Below are positions 16,169 through 23,679 of a DNA stretch of 33,993 nucleotides, piece by piece (the stretch's first letter is position 1; every line of letters begins with the position of its first letter). A program made the translations under genes and the position numbers. Below the pieces are notes generated by a model, which saw only the letters and a program-made list of their open reading frames with translations, was not told the origin of the DNA and did not search any database. The stretch is from an uncultured Prevotella sp. (GTDB taxonomy: Bacteria; Bacteroidota; Bacteroidia; Bacteroidales; Bacteroidaceae): assembly GCA_937906495.1 (NCBI GenBank), contig CALCVT010000053.1, positions 1 to 33,993 on the forward strand, read 5' to 3'.

Positions 16169-17725
16169 CTAATTGGCCGGCATGTCGTTAGCCTGTAGCG
16201 CGGCCTGGTCGTCGTATTGCTTTTGCAGTTTGACAAGTTCTTTCAACAGCCGGCGGGTAATTTTTTCGGTGCCCGGCTGGCCGTATAGGTTGTGCATTTC
16301 CTGCGGGTCGTTGTTCAGATTATAGAGTTCCCAGGCGTTGTTGTCGTTATAAAAGTGAATCAGTTTCCAGCCATCGGCCGTACGAACACCGTAGTGGCGT
16401 TTTACGCTGTGCTCGGCTGGATATTCGTAAAAGTGGTAGTACAGGCTTTTGCGCCAGTTTTTGGGATGTTTGCCTTGCAGCAGGGGTAGGAGCGAAACAC
16501 CTTGGATATCGGCCGGAATGGGAGCACCTGCTAAATCAAGAAAAGTGGGAGCGTAGTCAATGTTCTGTACCATCTCGCTGATTTCGCCCCGGGCTTTAAG
16601 CCCCTTGGGCAACTGCATGACGAGGGGGGTGGAGAACGACTCTTCGTACATAAAGCGCTTGTCGAACCATCCGTGTTCGCCCATGTAGAAGCCTTGGTCT
16701 GAGGTATAGACCACTAGGGTTGAATCGAGCAGACCCGCCTGTTCCAAATAGTCGAGTGTACGCCCTACGTTATCGTCGAGCGTTTTTAGAACTTTGGCAT
16801 AGTCGCGCATGTAGCGTTGGTATTTGAACTCGGCAAGTTCCTTGCCCGTAAGGTTGCGGCGATAAAAGTCGCGGGCCAGTGGCTCGTAAAAGTCGTTATA
16901 GGCTTGCAGGTCGGCACTGTCAAGGCGTGCAATCATGTTGAGATAGCCCCCCGAAAGGCGTGTCTGGATGCCCGGTCGGTACATTTTGTTGTCGTACACC
17001 AAGTCCATGTGCCTGTTGTTGCCTATTTCCATTTCTTGTGTTTGGGCCGCCTCGCGTCCGGCGTAGTTGTCGTAGAAGTTGGTAGGCAGGCTGAAGGTGT
17101 GGTCTTCGTAGGCTTGCAGGTATTTAATTTCGGGTAGCCAGCAGCGGTGACAGGCTTTTTGGTGGATAAACAAGGCAAAGGGTTTGGAGCGGTCGCGCTG
17201 ATGTTCCAGCCAGTTGATGGCCTTGTCGGTAACAAGGTTGGTGATGTAACCATGTTCGCGCACCTGTGTGCCGTCCATGCGGATAAAGTCAGGATTGTAG
17301 TAGTCTCCCTGTCCGGGCACAATATTCCAGTAGTCAAAGCCGGTGGGTGTGCTTACCAGGTGCCATTTGCCGATAAGGGCTGTTTGGTATCCTGCCTGCT
17401 GCAGGAGTTTGGGCATGGTTTGCTGTGTACCGTCGAACACGCCATGCTCATTGTTGGTAAATCCGTTTTTATGAGAGTGTTTACCGGTAAGCATACAGGC
17501 ACGACTCGGACCTGAGAGAGAGTTTGCTACATATGAGTTGACAAACTTAACACCGTTGTTGGCAATGCGGTCGAGGTTGGGGGTTTCGACATAGCGGTTG
17601 TCGTAGCAGCTCATCATTTGTGCCGTGTGGTCGTCGGTCATGATGTACACAATGTTGTAGTGACCTTGTGCACTGAGAACTGCGGGTAGAAATATATGTG
17701 AAAGGAGCAAGAATTTCTTTTTCAT
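16169..17725 (-). CDS. Secreted Ser-type S1 sulfatase
   Basis: This 518-residue enzyme hydrolyses sulfate esters, most likely on a host or dietary glycan sugar. The N-terminal signal peptide ends near LSAQ (residue 20). Metal ligands are Asp31/Asp32 in MTDDH and Asp343 in TSDQGFYMGEHG. The sulfatase signature SGPSRACMLTG (71-81) has Ser71 where many sulfatases have Cys, so it needs an anaerobic sulfatase-maturing radical-SAM enzyme to make formylglycine; none is encoded in this window. GKWH (119-122) holds further active-site residues. The overall pattern resembles glucosamine-6-O-sulfatase-type S1 subfamilies, but the subfamily cannot be fixed by eye. It appears to stand alone: no SusC/SusD or glycoside hydrolase is adjacent, and I see no consensus promoter upstream. 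Confidence 0.92.
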   Translation of the reverse strand: MKKKFLLLSHIFLPAVLSAQGHYNIVYIMTDDHTAQMMSCYDNRYVETPNLDRIANNGVKFVNSYVANSLSGPSRACMLTGKHSHKNGFTNNEHGVFDGTQQTMPKLLQQAGYQTALIGKWHLVSTPTGFDYWNIVPGQGDYYNPDFIRMDGTQVREHGYITNLVTDKAINWLEHQRDRSKPFALFIHQKACHRCWLPEIKYLQAYEDHTFSLPTNFYDNYAGREAAQTQEMEIGNNRHMDLVYDNKMYRPGIQTRLSGGYLNMIARLDSADLQAYNDFYEPLARDFYRRNLTGKELAEFKYQRYMRDYAKVLKTLDDNVGRTLDYLEQAGLLDSTLVVYTSDQGFYMGEHGWFDKRFMYEESFSTPLVMQLPKGLKARGEISEMVQNIDYAPTFLDLAGAPIPADIQGVSLLPLLQGKHPKNWRKSLYYHFYEYPAEHSVKRHYGVRTADGWKLIHFYNDNNAWELYNLNNDPQEMHNLYGQPGTEKITRRLLKELVKLQKQYDDQAALQANDMPAN

Positions 17726-17811
17726 GAAAATTGCGTTACTGGATAGAGCATATCTGGAATATACTCATGATGGTGGTTTGTGCCCCATGTGGGGTGAAAA
17801 GTATACAAACG

Positions 17812-17874
17812 CTCCCTTCAGAGCCGTGGTGCCCGGGCCGGAAAGCCCTGTTGCGCAACAGGTACTGAAGGGAG
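17812..17874 (-). terminator. Branched inverted repeat downstream of the phosphoglucosamine mutase gene
   Basis: Outer arms CTCCCTTCAG (17812-17821) and CTGAAGGGAG (17865-17874) are perfect complements. Inside lie two more palindromes: GCCCGGGC (17831-17838) and CCTGTTGCGCAACAGG (17847-17862). The result could fold as a three-way or cruciform structure. It is 20 bases past the mutase stop and about 90 bases before the sulfatase start. GCGTTTGTATAC follows on the - strand, a weak U tract. It probably acts as a terminator or attenuator. Confidence 0.6.
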
Positions 17875-17894
17875 TGTGAGTATAAATAGTACTT

Positions 17895-19289
17895 TTATTT
17901 TTGGGTCATGTTGTATACAATGTCCATGATTTGCTTGCCGAGTGCATCGGCCTCTTCGATAGAGTGGGCTTCGGAGTAAACACGGATAATGGGTTCGGTG
18001 TTGCTCTTGCGCAGATGTACCCACTTGTCGGCAAAGTCAATTTTAACACCGTCAATATCGGTTACTTTCTCCTTCTTGTACAAGTCCTTTACCTTTTGCA
18101 GGATGGCAAAGATGTCGGTTGTAGGCTCAAGGTCAATACGGTTCTTGGCAATGTAGTATTGGGGCAGTGAGTCGCGCAACTCGGTAGCGCGCATGCCGGT
18201 TTTGGCCAGATATGTCAAAATGAGGGCAATACCAACCAGCGCGTCGCGTCCGGAGTGTGCGGCCGGGTAGATAACACCACCGTTGCCTTCGCCGCCAATG
18301 ACAGCACCGGTTTCCTTCATTTTGGTAACGACGTTTACTTCGCCCACAGCAGCTGCTGTGTAGTTGCAACCATACTTTTCGGTCACATCGCGCAAGCCAC
18401 GGGTTGAAGAAAGGTTCGAAACCGTGGGGCCGGGGGTGTGTTGGAGAACGTAGTCGGCGCAGGCTACGAGGGTGTTCTCTTCGCCAAACATAGAGCCGTC
18501 TTCGCAAACCAGGGCAAGGCGGTCAACATCGGGGTCAACAACAATGCCCAAGTCGTGACGGCCCTTACGCAACAGGTTGCGTATTTCGGAAAGGTGCTCT
18601 TTGAGTGGTTCTGGATTGTGTGAGAAGTCGCCCGTAGGCTCGGTGTTGAGTCCTGTAACCTGGGTAACGCCCAGCTGACCAAGCAGTTTGGGCAGAATGA
18701 TACCGCCAACAGAGTTTACCGTATCGATGGCTACGGTAAAGTGGGCGCGGCGGATAGCATCGATGTCAACAAGCTCGAGTTGTTTAACCATTTCGATGTG
18801 ACGCTGGTCGTAACTGAAGTTTTTGGTGTAGCAGCCCAAACTGTCGACATCGGCAAAGTCGAAGTCGCAATTGTTTGCTTTGCGTACCACTTCCTTGGCT
18901 TCCTCAGGTGGTAGGAATTCGCCCTTTTCATTAAGGAACTTCAAGGCGTTCCATTGGCGAGGGTTGTGGCTGGCGGTAATGATAATGCCACCGCAGGCCC
19001 GTTCAAGGGTTACAGCCAGTTCGGTGGTCGGGGTGGAGGCTAAGCCGATGTTTACAACGTCAAAGCCCATGCTCATGAGCGTACCGCATACTATGTGGCT
19101 GGCCATCTCGCCTGAAATACGCGCATCGCGGCCTACTACAATCTTGCGGCGGAAGGTGCGGTTTACTACTTTTTCGCGCAGTGCAGCGTAGGCTGATACT
19201 GATTTGGCAATATCTACCGGGGTCAGCGTATCACCGGTGCGGCCGCCAATGGTACCGCGAAAGCCGGATATAGATTTGATAAGAGTCAT
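17895..19289 (-). CDS. glmM: Phosphoglucosamine mutase
   Basis: This 464-residue alpha-D-phosphohexomutase should convert glucosamine-6-phosphate to glucosamine-1-phosphate on the route to UDP-GlcNAc, peptidoglycan and LPS. The phosphoserine loop is TASHNP (Ser107). The Mg-binding loop is DPDVDR (252-257), the sugar-binding loop is GGEGNGG (332-338), and the phosphate-binding loop is RKSNTEPIIR near the C-terminus. The sugar loop GEGNGG is unlike the GEQSGH of E. coli GlmM and closer to the archaeal-type enzyme, a pattern usual in Bacteroidetes. Phosphomannomutase activity cannot be excluded. It has its own -7 box 30 bases upstream and a strong inverted repeat downstream, so it is probably monocistronic. 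Confidence 0.88.
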   Translation of the reverse strand: MTLIKSISGFRGTIGGRTGDTLTPVDIAKSVSAYAALREKVVNRTFRRKIVVGRDARISGEMASHIVCGTLMSMGFDVVNIGLASTPTTELAVTLERACGGIIITASHNPRQWNALKFLNEKGEFLPPEEAKEVVRKANNCDFDFADVDSLGCYTKNFSYDQRHIEMVKQLELVDIDAIRRAHFTVAIDTVNSVGGIILPKLLGQLGVTQVTGLNTEPTGDFSHNPEPLKEHLSEIRNLLRKGRHDLGIVVDPDVDRLALVCEDGSMFGEENTLVACADYVLQHTPGPTVSNLSSTRGLRDVTEKYGCNYTAAAVGEVNVVTKMKETGAVIGGEGNGGVIYPAAHSGRDALVGIALILTYLAKTGMRATELRDSLPQYYIAKNRIDLEPTTDIFAILQKVKDLYKKEKVTDIDGVKIDFADKWVHLRKSNTEPIIRVYSEAHSIEEADALGKQIMDIVYNMTQK

Positions 19290-19320
19290 AGTATCTCAGA
19301 ATTTGTTCTTTTATTTATCG

Positions 19321-19328
19321 CAAAGGTA
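19321..19328 (-). promoter_or_regulatory. -7 box for glmM
   Basis: TACCTTTG on the - strand fits TAnnTTTG and lies 31 bases before the ATG, giving a leader of about 25 bases. The -33 region is weak. From 19329 to 19510 I see only the small hairpin GTCTG/CAGAC near 19410 and no gene. Confidence 0.6.
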
Positions 19329-19510
19329 GTAATAAAAATGTATTTACGACAGTTTGTGTTCATAAACGTGTGTTTGGACAATGCCTTTTTTGTAGGCGGT
19401 TTGTCTGGGAAAAGCAGACTTTTGCAAACTTTCGCATGTATGCCGTAAGATGTGGCTCATATAAAATATTTTCAACGTTTTATAGTTAAAGCTTTGTAGC
19501 AGAAGTTAAG

Positions 19511-19546
19511 CAAGCCCCGCGCGCTCCTAACGAGTGGCGGGGCTTG
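19511..19546 (-). terminator. Terminator of the 510-residue T9SS protein gene
   Basis: CAAGCCCCGC (19511-19520) pairs perfectly with GCGGGGCTTG (19537-19546). It lies 44 bases past the stop of the - strand gene. On the - strand the stem is followed by CTTAACTTCTG, a poor U run, so efficiency is uncertain. Confidence 0.65.
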
Positions 19547-19589
19547 AGTGTGGGCATATTTATGAGTGATTATGTATTGGTATGATGCT

Positions 19590-21122
19590 TTATTGCTTCA
19601 GTACGCGGCCTTTAACAAGGGTGCCTTGTTGGTTGTGTGCTGTTACAATGTATACGCCAGTTTCGAGTTGCTGAACATTTAGTTTGTGTGCGGTCTGGCT
19701 GGCTTGCATGGTTTGGCGGCCGCCCATATCGTAAATGCGGATATTGGACATCGGGCCGTCGAACACAAGTTGATTGCCCTCGAGCTTAATACTGTTGCTT
19801 GCCGGTGTGTTGAGCGATTCGATGATGTCGGTCATTTGGGGCAACATCACGCAGAATACTTCTTTGGCATCGAGTTCGCCGTCGGGGGTTACAGAGCGGT
19901 AAGTGCCGGCCAAAAATTCGAGATTGTTGCCAATGGCAGCGCTTTCAATGTATTGGGTGTTAGAGGGGAGGGCTGCCCGAAGGTCAAAGTTGTACTTCTC
20001 TTTTAAAAAGTCGACAACATTAATGGGTTGCTGGCTGTTGCGGAGCAGCAGCATGAAGTTTACACCGTCGGAATAAATCATGTCGCCTTGATTGGAGATG
20101 GCAAAGGGTGAGAAGTCGGTTACCTGCTCCATGGTGATGAGTTCGCCGGTATGAGTGTCGTAGAGGGAGGGGAAAATGGGGCCGGCCTTAACCTCGACCG
20201 ATGGATTTTCTTCAACGAGTTCGTAAGTGTTGCGTTGCGATGCCAATGCCAGGTAGCGTCCGTCCTGACTGCTCACAACTGGAACAGCATTGAGTGTTAG
20301 TCCGGTCATACCTTCGGTATAGATTTTCAGTTGCCAGCGTGCCTGGTCGAGCAGGTAGCGGTTCACATTCTCCATATAGTCGCCCTCTTGCGATACGTAG
20401 TCTTTGAGTTGAGGCTCTTCGGCTTGTAATTCCTTAAAGCGGTCGGTGTTGTAGCAGTATTTTACGAGTGGCATGCTGAGAGTCCATTTGCCGTCTGTGC
20501 CGCGCGTATATACAATGTTGGTAAAGTAGCGTCCCTTTTGTTCCACCTGAACACCGTAAATGGTGTTGCCGTCGGCAGAGATGGCGCGTGGAGAGTTGAA
20601 TTGGGTTTTACCGCCTAAAAAATCTACTTCCGGATCGGGAAGCACCTCGTAGGTATAGTTGCCATCAGTTTGCTGATACCAAACCATGGGGTAAACTTTG
20701 TAGGGCTTGTCGGTTGCTGTGCCGTAAACTTGTCCGGTAATGACTTCGCCATTAGCGCTGCAGGCACTGGCAGGCCCTTCGAGTTTTCCCTCGAGAATGG
20801 GCAACTTGTGCCAGGCTCCGTCCTTGTAAATAGCCGGCACCAAATCATCGTCTTTACCTACAACTACACCATCGTTCGTAACGTCCAGTCCGGCCATGTC
20901 CGATTGGGAGTGGGTGGCCTGAACGGTGATGAGTTCTTTATTGACCATGTCATAGCGATAGAACTCGGTGTATTGCCGTGTGCCAACCAGGTAGCGGTTG
21001 TTTGCCGAAACGTTTTGTACGCCCCAGGGCGTGCCGGTAAATTGAATTTCGACTTCTTGCTGCGCTAATGCGGGGCTCATCAGTGTAAGTAGAGCCAGTG
21101 TTGCCGTCAATATTTTCTTCAT
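19590..21122 (-). CDS. Secreted beta-rich protein with T9SS sorting domain
   Basis: This 510-residue protein has a clear signal peptide (MKKILTATLALLTLMSPALAQ). A central region of repeated short strands with SANNRYLVG, SANGEVITG, SADGNTIYG, SSQDGRYLAL and SNQGDMIYS units is typical of beta-propeller blades. A T9SS type A C-terminal domain (about 440-510: IRIYDMGGRQ, then LETGVYIVTAH and a basic end, KGRVLKQ) follows. No catalytic motif is visible, so function is unknown; it is probably a surface-attached propeller for binding or scaffolding. It has its own consensus promoter and a leader of about 200 bases, and a stem-loop follows its stop, so it is probably monocistronic. Both T9SS cargo proteins in this window lie apart from any T9SS machinery gene. 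Confidence 0.8.
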   Translation of the reverse strand: MKKILTATLALLTLMSPALAQQEVEIQFTGTPWGVQNVSANNRYLVGTRQYTEFYRYDMVNKELITVQATHSQSDMAGLDVTNDGVVVGKDDDLVPAIYKDGAWHKLPILEGKLEGPASACSANGEVITGQVYGTATDKPYKVYPMVWYQQTDGNYTYEVLPDPEVDFLGGKTQFNSPRAISADGNTIYGVQVEQKGRYFTNIVYTRGTDGKWTLSMPLVKYCYNTDRFKELQAEEPQLKDYVSQEGDYMENVNRYLLDQARWQLKIYTEGMTGLTLNAVPVVSSQDGRYLALASQRNTYELVEENPSVEVKAGPIFPSLYDTHTGELITMEQVTDFSPFAISNQGDMIYSDGVNFMLLLRNSQQPINVVDFLKEKYNFDLRAALPSNTQYIESAAIGNNLEFLAGTYRSVTPDGELDAKEVFCVMLPQMTDIIESLNTPASNSIKLEGNQLVFDGPMSNIRIYDMGGRQTMQASQTAHKLNVQQLETGVYIVTAHNQQGTLVKGRVLKQ

Positions 21123-21324
21123 AGCAGGCGGTACCGACCTTCGTTGTTTAACCCGACGCGTTTGACTGGTACGAAGGCCGCTAAATTAAACCTGCCACAC
21201 CCTTAGACGGATGTTTGCGTCGGAAAACAAATTTATAGGAATGTGCAGGCTGTTTTGCTTCGGCTCGTAAAAATGTTTTTCAAAGAGGTTACAGCCGAGC
21301 GCTTGCCTTATTAACGTGTTGGAT
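21123..21324 (-). other. Long 5' leader of the 510-residue T9SS protein gene
   Basis: The stretch between the promoter at 21330-21361 and the ATG has no gene. It contains an inverted repeat, CCTTCGT (21138-21144) and ACGAAGG (21171-21177), close to the start codon, and a second -7-like box, TAAATTTG, on the - strand (21235-21228) with no -33 partner. I do not recognise a known riboswitch. Confidence 0.45.
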
Positions 21325-21329
21325 GTCGG

Positions 21330-21361
21330 CAAATATAGTTTATTGTGTCTAATTGAGCAAA
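21330..21361 (-). promoter_or_regulatory. Promoter for the 510-residue T9SS protein gene
   Basis: On the - strand, TTTG (21361-21358), exactly 20 bases, then TATATTTG (21337-21330) is a full match to the Bacteroidetes consensus. The start would be near 21324, 200 bases before the ATG. Confidence 0.75.
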
Positions 21362-21439
21362 AAATCGTCAATCTTTTTGCAAAATATTCGTTATTTGCCT
21401 CTAATTATGTTATAGGGCATATATTCGTTGGTGTATTGT

Positions 21440-21486
21440 AATAAAAAATAAAGCAGCCTTATGCGTATGGAGTGCATAAGGCTGCT
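21440..21486 (-). terminator. Rho-independent terminator of the agmatine operon
   Basis: AGCAGCCTTATGC (21452-21464) pairs perfectly with GCATAAGGCTGCT (21474-21486). On the - strand it is followed by TTTATTTTTTATTAC, a strong U tract. It lies 20 bases after the aguB stop. Confidence 0.93.
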
Positions 21487-21506
21487 TAAGGGTATGTTGC
21501 TGTAGT

Positions 21507-22412
21507 TTAGTCAATGAAGCGGCGGGTGAGCGGGGCGAATTCTTCAATGCGTCGGTCGCGCAGGAAGGGCCACCAGCGGCGCACGTTCTCTGAACGTTTC
21601 ATATCAATGTCGACAACAATGTTTACCTCCTCGTCTTTGGGGGCGCGATACAGTATTTCGCCTTGTGGTCCGGCTACAAAACTTGAGCCCCAAAAGTTGA
21701 TGCCGTTGGTTTGGCCTGAAGGGTCGGCTTCGTGTCCTGTGCGGTTTACTGCAATGACGGGTAATCCGTTGGCAACAGCATGTCCGCGTTGCACGGTGGT
21801 CCAAGCTTCGCGTTGGCGCTCCTGTTCTTCAGGGCAGTCGCTGCTTTCGTACCCGATGGCTGTAGGATAAATGAGCAATTCGGCACCTTGCAGCGCCATG
21901 AGTCGGGCACCTTCCGGATACCATTGGTCCCAGCATACCTGTACGCCCAGTCGGCCTACAGAGGTGTCGATAGGGTGGAAACCAAGGTCGCCTGGCGTAA
22001 AATAAAACTTCTCGTAGTAGGCGGGGTCGTCGGGTATGTGCATCTTGCGATACTTGCCGGCTATGCTGCCGTCGCGTTCAAAAACAACGGCTGTGTTGTG
22101 GTAGAGTCCGGCTGCGCGGCGCTCAAAGAGCGAAGTGACCAGTACAATGTTGTGCTGACGGGCAAGATTGCCGTAGAATTCGGTAGATGGGCCGGGGATA
22201 GGTTCGGCCAGGTCAAAGTTGCCAGTGTCTTCAACCTGACAGAAGTAGAGCGAATTGTGCAGTTCCTGGAGCACTACGAGTTGGGCACCGCGTTGGGCCA
22301 CATCAGCAATGTTTTCGGCTAGTTTAGCCATGTTTGCTGCAGCATTGTCTGTGCAGCTTTGCTGAACGATGCCTACGCGCAGGGGATGGGGAGCAGTAGT
22401 TGATTTAGACAT
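21507..22412 (-). CDS. aguB: N-carbamoylputrescine amidase
   Basis: This 301-residue enzyme of the carbon-nitrogen hydrolase (nitrilase) family converts N-carbamoylputrescine to putrescine, CO2 and ammonia. The start is the ATG ending at 22412 (MSKSTTAPHPLRVG); a longer frame to 22481 would begin with TTG and adds residues the family does not have. The Glu-Lys-Cys triad is visible: Glu50 in LQELHNSLYF, Lys123 in RKMHIPDDP and Cys160 in VQVCWDQWYPE. YFCQVED and the YEKFYFTPGD segment are typical of AguB rather than other amidases. Agmatine deiminase, which makes its substrate, is immediately upstream with a 76-base gap, and a strong terminator follows. It acts in the cytoplasm. Confidence 0.94.
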   Translation of the reverse strand: MSKSTTAPHPLRVGIVQQSCTDNAAANMAKLAENIADVAQRGAQLVVLQELHNSLYFCQVEDTGNFDLAEPIPGPSTEFYGNLARQHNIVLVTSLFERRAAGLYHNTAVVFERDGSIAGKYRKMHIPDDPAYYEKFYFTPGDLGFHPIDTSVGRLGVQVCWDQWYPEGARLMALQGAELLIYPTAIGYESSDCPEEQERQREAWTTVQRGHAVANGLPVIAVNRTGHEADPSGQTNGINFWGSSFVAGPQGEILYRAPKDEEVNIVVDIDMKRSENVRRWWPFLRDRRIEEFAPLTRRFID

Positions 22413-22488
22413 AGCGTTGGAGCGAAAGTGAAGAGGGGATGAATAAAATATTATGTCGGGTAGCAGGGCATGACGCCCCAAGGAGCCC

Positions 22489-23628
22489 TTACTTGTTGCC
22501 GGCAGGCAACATCACACCACGCGGAAACTGCATGGTAACGCAGTGTAGCGAGCCGTGCTGTTTGATGAGGGCACGGCAGTCAATGCCTACTGGTTCGCGG
22601 TCGGGGTAGGCCAGGCGTAGTGCGCGGGCTGCGGCCTCATCGTTTGCTGGCTGGGCGTATGTGGGGTAAAGCACGGCAGTATTCATTACCAGGTAGTTGG
22701 CATAGGTGGCCGGCAGGCGTTCACCGTTTTCGTCGTAAATGGCTTCGGCCATGGGCAGGGCTATGAGGTTGTAGTGCTTGCCGCTTGCTGTGGTAAAGGT
22801 GTGTAGTTGTTGCTCCATAGCCTGCAGTGCCTGGTAGTGTTCGTCGTGTGGGTTGTTGCATTGCACGTAAACAATGGTGTCGTTGGGACACAGGCGGGCT
22901 AGGGTGTCGATGTGCGAGTCGGTATCATCGCCGGCAAGATAGCCGTGCTCAAGCCAGAGAAAGCGGTTCACGCCGAGTCGTTCGGATAGTAGTTTTTCAA
23001 TGTGTGCGCGGTCGAGCTGAGCATTACGGTTGGGGTTGAGCAAACACTCCGATGTAGTGAGCAGCGTGCCGTTTCCGTCGGTTTCGATGCTGCCGCCTTC
23101 AAGTTCAAAGTCCAGACAATCGCGATAAATACCATGTAGTGTATCGCTGAGTTGGGCATTGATAGCATTGTCGAGCGATGCCTCGAATTTGCCGCCCCAT
23201 CCGTTAAAGCGGAAGTCGAGCAATTCGGGGCCATTGTTACTCATTACGGTCAGAAAACCATGGTCGCGGGCCCATGTGTCGTTGGTGCGGCACTCCTTGT
23301 AGCGTATGTGGCTGGTGGCACGTGCAGGCAGTTGTTCCTCAATCAACTGCTTTACAGTTTGTACGTTGGGGGCAACGATGAGTAGTTCCTCTCGGGTAGC
23401 TATTTCAAAGGCCAGGCGCAGGTAGCAGGCTGTAACTTCGGGCAGCATATAGGCCCAGTCGGTTTCGGCATGTGGCCAGGTCAGCTGTACGCCGCTTTGC
23501 GGATACCATTCGGGAGCCAGGGTGCGTTCTACGTAGAGGTCGGTGGTTTCGGTGCCGTTGTGGTTTGCAAACAGCGAGAAACTTGCGCCTTCATTGTTAT
23601 CGGAAGGGGGTAACGAAAATAATGCCAT
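22489..23628 (-). CDS. aguA: Agmatine deiminase
   Basis: This 379-residue member of the guanidino-group-modifying (peptidylarginine deiminase-like) family hydrolyses agmatine to N-carbamoylputrescine and ammonia. The core begins at PEWYPQSGVQLTWPHAETDW and contains NDTWARDHG, ELEGGSIETDG, HGYLAGDDTDSHID (catalytic His and Asp region) and the nucleophile Cys363 in HGSLHCVTMQFPRG near the C-terminus. About 37 residues precede the core, longer than some homologues, but the first ATG is used because no better one follows. It lies between the 5'-nucleotidase-family gene (51-base gap, no terminator) and aguB. It has no signal peptide, so it acts in the cytoplasm. With aguB it forms a complete agmatine-to-putrescine route; arginine decarboxylase must be elsewhere. 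Confidence 0.94.
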   Translation of the reverse strand: MALFSLPPSDNNEGASFSLFANHNGTETTDLYVERTLAPEWYPQSGVQLTWPHAETDWAYMLPEVTACYLRLAFEIATREELLIVAPNVQTVKQLIEEQLPARATSHIRYKECRTNDTWARDHGFLTVMSNNGPELLDFRFNGWGGKFEASLDNAINAQLSDTLHGIYRDCLDFELEGGSIETDGNGTLLTTSECLLNPNRNAQLDRAHIEKLLSERLGVNRFLWLEHGYLAGDDTDSHIDTLARLCPNDTIVYVQCNNPHDEHYQALQAMEQQLHTFTTASGKHYNLIALPMAEAIYDENGERLPATYANYLVMNTAVLYPTYAQPANDEAAARALRLAYPDREPVGIDCRALIKQHGSLHCVTMQFPRGVMLPAGNK

Positions 23629-23679
23629 GAAGAGTAATGAAAATTGCTTTGGATAAATAAATGTTCCGGCAGTAGTGAG

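Noticed and set aside
21780..22322. 180-codon open frame on the + strand opposite aguB
   Set aside because: Antisense to aguB, whose catalytic triad is intact; no motif of its own.
22413..22481. Longer N-terminus for AguB
   Set aside because: It would need a TTG start and adds residues without family support; the ATG at 22412 gives the standard N-terminus.
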